Source: Larix sibirica (taxonomy: Eukaryota > Streptophyta > Pinopsida > Pinales > Pinaceae). Taken from it: 12,463 bases of DNA. Below the pieces are notes generated by a model. It was not told the origin of the DNA, made no database searches, and saw only the letters and a program-made list of their open reading frames with translations. Where the stretch lies: the NCBI GenBank assembly GCA_004151065.3, contig NWUY0300077373.1, positions 2,637-15,099 of the forward strand. Direction: 5' to 3'. A program made the position numbers and the translations under genes. This document shows positions 9,299-12,463 of the stretch, one piece after another (position 1 is the first letter of the stretch; every line of letters starts with the position of its first letter).

Positions 9299-9752
9299 GC
9301 ATGAACCAACGATATATGTTGATGATTTGGGCTTGCAGATTTTCCTATGGAAACTTAAGGTGCATATCTTGGATATCTGCAACAAAACAAATGATAAAAG
9401 TCAGTAAGTGAACGAGTTGTTTATATTTCAAAACTGGTGGCAGATAGTCTTATTTACATAATGCAGAAGTGTAGGGATTGAGATAAACATATACCTGCAA
9501 CAGAGGTTGTTAGTCAAGAACTGCAATCCATTAGCTATGAATTTGTTTTTATCCAAATGAATGTAATAATGGGAAGATCTGCTAGCTTCCTGTAACATTA
9601 TCAATAAGGACAAATTAACTTTTCATTCAAGTGTTGTAGACAAAGAAATATTTTAATTGCAGAAGTTATTAACATGTCATGCATTCATGTCTTAGATATA
9701 ATGTCAGCAATAGCTGGATATGAGCATGGTTGCAAAGGTTCTAGTATGATCC
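9299..9752. repeat. Diverged direct duplication, copy 1
   Basis: It pairs with 9787-10515. Shared blocks include GCATGAACCAA, TGTTGATGATTT, ACAAATGATA(A/G)AAGTCA, GAATTTGTTTTT, TTATCAATAAGGA, CATTTTAATTGCA-like and GAGCATGGTTGCAAAGGTT. Relative to copy 2, this copy lacks about 280 bp in the middle. On the minus strand TTTGTTTTGTTGCAG (ending near 9379) is a good acceptor, but the matching donor has changed from GTAAGT to GAAAAT, so splicing there is probably lost. Copy-to-copy changes in a readable stretch (about 9342-9403) fall evenly over codon positions, so there is no sign of protein-level constraint. Confidence 0.8.
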
Positions 9753-9786
9753 AGTATGAGAAATATGATATCCAGTATGATTGAAT

Positions 9787-10515
9787 GCATGAACCAAATA
9801 TACATGTTGATGATTTAGCCTTCTAGACTTACCTATGGGAACTTAGTATGCACACCTTGAATATCTACAATGAAACAAATGATAGAAGTCAATAAAGTAC
9901 AGCATGAAGTATAGACAATGGTTGGAAGCTATGAACTAGATGAGCAAAACAAGTAACTACATACTAGTATTTAAATATTTTCTATTAAGAAATGGAATTA
10001 CATTCAAAACTGAATAACAAAGATTGTTAAAGAACTATCATTCAAATATCAAACAAGATTCACCCAAAACCAAGTAGAAGTATTCAGTTGTTTATATTAT
10101 GTATCAAGAACCTTGGATTTATATCCAATTGCACAAACACCAAAATAGGAAAACAAAATCATATTTTTTTCTACATTCACGTTAAATAAATTTTTGAAAT
10201 TGGTGACAGGTGATGCATCAGTGTAGAGGATGAGGTAGGCATCTACTCGCAAAGGAGAGTTTTAGCCAAGGAATGTAATCCATCAGGTACGAATTTGTTT
10301 TTTTATCCAAAAGAATCTAATAATAGGCATGTCTGCTAACTCCCTCAGACCTTATCAATAAGGATAAACTAACTTTCCAATCCAAGTGCTCTAGAAAAAT
10401 GAACATTTTAATTGCAAAAGATATTAATCTGTCATGGAACCATATCTTAGACATAATGTCAGTGATACCTAGAGATGAGCATGGTTGCAAAGGTTGTAGT
10501 GAAGCTTTGTGAAAG
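9787..10515. repeat. Diverged direct duplication, copy 2
   Basis: It begins with GCATGAACCAAATATACATG and ends with GAGCATGGTTGCAAAGGTTG. About 280 bp near 9908-10190 has no counterpart in copy 1, so it was inserted here or deleted there. On the minus strand it keeps an acceptor (TTTGTTTCATTGTAG) followed 32 bases later by a perfect donor, CCCATAG|GTAAGTC, near 9836. This could be a mini-exon, but one of its frames has a stop. Open fragments exist on both strands, including minus 10526-10317 and plus 10326-10511, and they cannot be ranked by eye. Confidence 0.8.
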
Positions 10516-10681
10516 GAAAATCTCAAAGTTCATTGTAGTGCCTAGTAGTTTTTCAGAAAAGGATTACAAGCAACTTTTCTATAATTACAAGAATGTCTGT
10601 AATAGAATTATAACTGACAAAGCACAATCTTTAACCGTCGATGATGACTAAGAGCACGTATTTAAATATTTTTGTTATTAC

Positions 10682-10799
10682 CTGGCAATATGTTTGTGCT
10701 TTTGTCTATGGCATGACGATTCTGATCGATGATGTTGCTTTTGAACAATTGCAGAGGCCATTGGAAATTGACAATTTATTTTAAAAAAAATGCACATGT
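10682..10799 (-). CDS. Candidate exon 4 of a minus-strand gene, unknown product
   Basis: The acceptor TTTCTTTGGGTAATAATCTCAG ends at 10800 and the donor is CCAG|GTAATA (10682|10681). The 118-base exon stays open in the phase inherited from the exon at 11013-10911 and leaves two bases for the next. The C-terminal part is basic and His/Gln-rich (VQKQHHRSESSCHRQKHKHI). The first part, which includes a run of eight T, reads poorly as protein, and the true acceptor may lie further in. I found no next exon in matching phase, because the sequence below enters the duplicated region. The plus strand is also open here with an ATG (about 10641-10785), a competing reading. Confidence 0.35.
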
Positions 10800-10910
10800 C
10801 TGAGATTATTACCCAAAGAAATTCAATTCAATATATTGAAACAATATAGACATTTCCAAAATTGGTAGCTATATAAAGGATACTGACTTGCACCTCTTAG
10901 AAATAGTTAC

Positions 10911-11013
10911 CTTCCAAATAGCATGTGACCTTTGCAATAGTATATGGTAGAATCGTCTCTTGCTTACTCCATCTCTGGAGAACATCAGAATTGTCAAATG
11001 CAAATCCATATAA
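10911..11013 (-). CDS. Candidate exon 3 of a minus-strand gene, unknown product
   Basis: This is the best exon in the window. The acceptor ACTTTCTATTTTAG ends at 11014 and the donor is GGAAG|GTAACT (10911|10910). The 103-base exon encodes 34 residues plus one base, starting LYGFAFDNSDVLQRWSKQET and continuing through a hydrophobic, beta-like stretch (ILPYTIAKVTCYLE). Its start phase (0) matches the end of the exon at 11325-11268 across a 254-base intron. Another frame through the same bases is also open (10869-11072), but it ignores the splice sites. I do not recognise the family. Confidence 0.45.
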
Positions 11014-11267
11014 CTAAAATAGAAAGTTACTAGAAAACTAGATAAGAACATAGGAAAAAAAATTAAAAACAAATTGGGAAGGATAATTTAAGAGCATATT
11101 TACTTTAATCAAGTGACTTAAATACTTAGTTAGATTACCATAGTATTTTTGCTTTTTTTACGGTAGACAAGATATATATTTTATGATGCATGTAGTTAAA
11201 TTGCCTTACACATGATAGTGCAATTAGGCAGAAAGCAATTGTGCATATTTAGGAACTTGAGACCAAC

Positions 11268-11325
11268 CTTAGGAACCATAATCTTGGGAAATCCATCAAA
11301 GTCAATAGAGGCATTTTTATTAAAG
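11268..11325 (-). CDS. Candidate exon 2 of a minus-strand gene, unknown product
   Basis: The acceptor TTTTTTACGAATATTGCAG ends at 11326 and the donor is CCTAAG|GTTGGT (11268|11267). The 58-base exon completes a codon begun upstream and then encodes FNKNASIDFDGFPKIMVPK. It ends in phase 0, so the splice to the next exon reads GFPKIMVPK-LYGFAFDN without interruption. The introns on either side are 137 and 254 bases, ordinary for plants. Confidence 0.45.
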
Positions 11326-11462
11326 CTGCAATATTCGTAAAAAAGTATTGACTTCAAGATTGTACAAATGCGCCAAAACTTACAGCAGGGAGGAAATTAG
11401 CACAAAACCTTTTTAGTAGTTAGCATGGATGTGAAACTGGATGTTGCAAGAACAGGTTTTAC

Positions 11463-11527
11463 ATAAGCTGGCTGTATATTTTCCTGTGGTCTGTAGAAGC
11501 TATTTTGCATTCTTTGCTTTTGTGTTC
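11463..11527 (-). CDS. Candidate exon 1 of the visible chain on the minus strand, unknown product
   Basis: The acceptor GGGTTATTGATCATAG ends at 11528 and the donor is CTTAT|GTAAAA (11463|11462). The 65-base exon encodes EHKSKECKIASTDHRKIYSQ and more, leaving two bases (AT) that pair with the C opening the next exon to give Ile. A second open frame over the same bases (containing FYRPQENIQPAYVKP) runs to a weaker donor near 11420 and competes with this reading. The true 5' end of the gene is upstream and not resolved. A further exon at 11652-11582 would require a 54-base intron, which is too short to trust. Confidence 0.35.
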
Positions 11528-11828
11528 CTATGATCAATAACCCAAGCAGAAGACATTAGTCAAAATAATTGTTAATGGTACTGCAAAGTTGTTGTTGCAT
11601 AAGCGTAGACAATATCTTGAATACCACCTTGTTTTTTTGTTGAAAGATTCGCCTAAAATATTATTTGATATTTCCTAGCTAGCTTGCTATTGGATATTCA
11701 CTGAAACGCAATGACAGAAAGGGTAGTTAGTATTCGCAATTTTTCTTTGAAGCTGTGTATTATCAATCATTGAGAAAAGACAGGGAAAAAAACATAACAG
11801 TAGATGTTTCATTGTCTGTCTACATTTC

Positions 11829-12092
11829 ATTTGGCAAACTCAGATGAGACAATCGTCTGCATTGGCCTAAGTGCCTAGTAAAACAAAATCAAATAGACCA
11901 AGATATGGCACTTACCCCTATGTTTCCAGAAACGTGACGGAGGTGTGTGGTTTCTTCGAAATTTGGCAAACTCAGATGAGACAATCGTCTGCATTGGCCT
12001 AAGTGTCTAGTAAAACAAAATCAAATAGACCAAGATATGGCACTTACCCCTATGTTTCCAGAAACGTGACGGAGGTGTGTGGTTTCTTGGAA
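11829..12092. repeat. Recent 132-bp tandem duplication, two mismatches
   Basis: Units 11829-11960 and 11961-12092 differ only at 11874/12006 (C/T) and 11957/12089 (C/G), so they are about 98.5% identical. On the minus strand each unit contains CATAGGG|GTAAGTG, a strong splice-donor match, and CCAATGCAG, an acceptor match about 60 bases further on. Between the duplicated acceptor and donor lies an open stretch encoding TIVSSEFAKFRRNHTPPSRF. If the donor and acceptor are used, the duplication has created a new internal exon, but an intron near 60 bases is at or below the usual plant minimum. Confidence 0.95.
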
Positions 12093-12260
12093 AAACGGAG
12101 TAGAAACGGGGATGGAACGAAAACAGCCGTTTTCTACGGCCGTTCCCGTTTCTAGAATGAAGAAACAGTTTTTCAGGAAACGAGTCGTTTTGCACAACAA
12201 TTTGGGCTTTTCCGTTTTTCCGAAACGTGGTCCGTTGCTGATCGTTTTCGGTTAATTCGA
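12093..12260. repeat. GAAACG/CGTTTC-rich tract with nested hairpin
   Basis: Motifs GAAACG, AAACGG, CCGTTTT and CGTTTTC recur on both strands. The arms GAAACGGG (12103-12110) and CCCGTTTC (12145-12152) enclose an inner stem GCCGT/ACGGC (12126-12130 and 12136-12140). The tract is more GC-rich than its surroundings. An open frame on the minus strand (12195-12007) runs through it, but I consider that a by-product of the repeated motif. The tract may be the end of a transposable element that also contributed the CCAGAAACGTGACGG block in the duplication next door. Confidence 0.5.
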
Positions 12261-12350
12261 GCTATTAATTGATGGTGGGTGGCAAGTCAACCATCAGTAA
12301 ATGTAAAATTTATTATTGAAGAAGAAGAAAATATTTTAACGTCCGCAAGG

Positions 12351-12463
12351 CTAAAAATAGCCTATGGGACAGACCAGTTCACATTCTGTTTTCTGCAACT
12401 CAATCATTTTCCTGTTCAACCCGATGATGAGTGCCCCCAATTTTTCCACGGTCCCCTCGTTGA
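12351..12463. other. Possible gene edge running off the right end, strand undecided
   Basis: Two readings compete. Minus strand: 12461-12351 is open for 36 codons and then stops. It includes KLGALIIGLNRKMIELQKTE, a helix-like segment, followed by ELVCPIG; the CPI is reminiscent of the start of a RING domain, but the second Cys is missing. It lies on the same strand as the exon chain at 10682-11527 and could be an upstream exon. Plus strand: in-frame ATGs at 12364, 12424 and 12427 stay open to the window edge. CTAAAAATAG at 12351-12360 could serve as a TATA-like or MADS-type site, and the start MMSAPNFSTVPSL is Ser/Thr-rich like a transit peptide. Neither reading can be proven inside this window. 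Confidence 0.25.

Noticed and set aside
11582-11652. Possible exon upstream of the four-exon chain
   Set aside because: Its phase fits, but the intron to the next exon would be only 54 bases, too short for a normal plant intron.
1-12463. CRISPR array, rRNA, intact tRNA or bacterial operon
   Set aside because: None was seen; the two tRNA-like heads lack paired acceptor stems and the window is eukaryotic in character.

Overview
The window looks like plant nuclear DNA from a repeat-rich genome. It is AT-rich and contains decayed transposable elements of several classes. It also has GT..AG-type splice signals around short open exons and no bacterial-style operons. No intact, confidently nameable protein gene is present. 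A gymnosperm or other large-genome plant is my guess from the texture, not something the sequence proves.

Layout. 1-1235: diverged tandem array with a period of about 380 bp. 1236-2069: decayed, unassigned sequence ending in a retroelement-like 3' tail. 2078-2336: possible tRNA-derived SINE on the minus strand. 2345-3470: AT-rich spacer. 3471-3660 and 3820-3943: two members of one small inverted-repeat (MITE) family; the second has a perfect 11-bp target duplication, which points to the Mutator type. 3955-5060: AT-rich spacer with a diverged direct repeat. 5061-6436: the clearest structure in the window, a 1.35-kb retroposed insertion on the minus strand with an oligo(A) tail and a 15-bp target-site duplication (14/15 matches). 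It carries a broken reading frame of about 350 codons that I do not recognise. 6437-8950: mostly unassigned and AT-rich, with a small Cys-rich open frame and a possible SINE head.

9162-11527 (minus strand): the best candidate for a cellular gene. Four short exons (11527-11463, 11325-11268, 11013-10911, 10799-10682) have canonical splice borders and compatible phases. A possible terminal exon lies near 9226. Between them is a diverged direct duplication (9299-9752 and 9787-10515), so the gene may be a fragment or a pseudogene. 11829-12092 is a recent 132-bp tandem duplication (two mismatches) that duplicates a splice-donor context. 12093-12260 is rich in GAAACG/CGTTTC motifs with a nested hairpin. 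The right edge is open in several frames and may touch the start or an exon of a gene beyond the window.

The repeats and insertions do not form a pathway. The window is mainly a record of insertion and decay next to one candidate gene.
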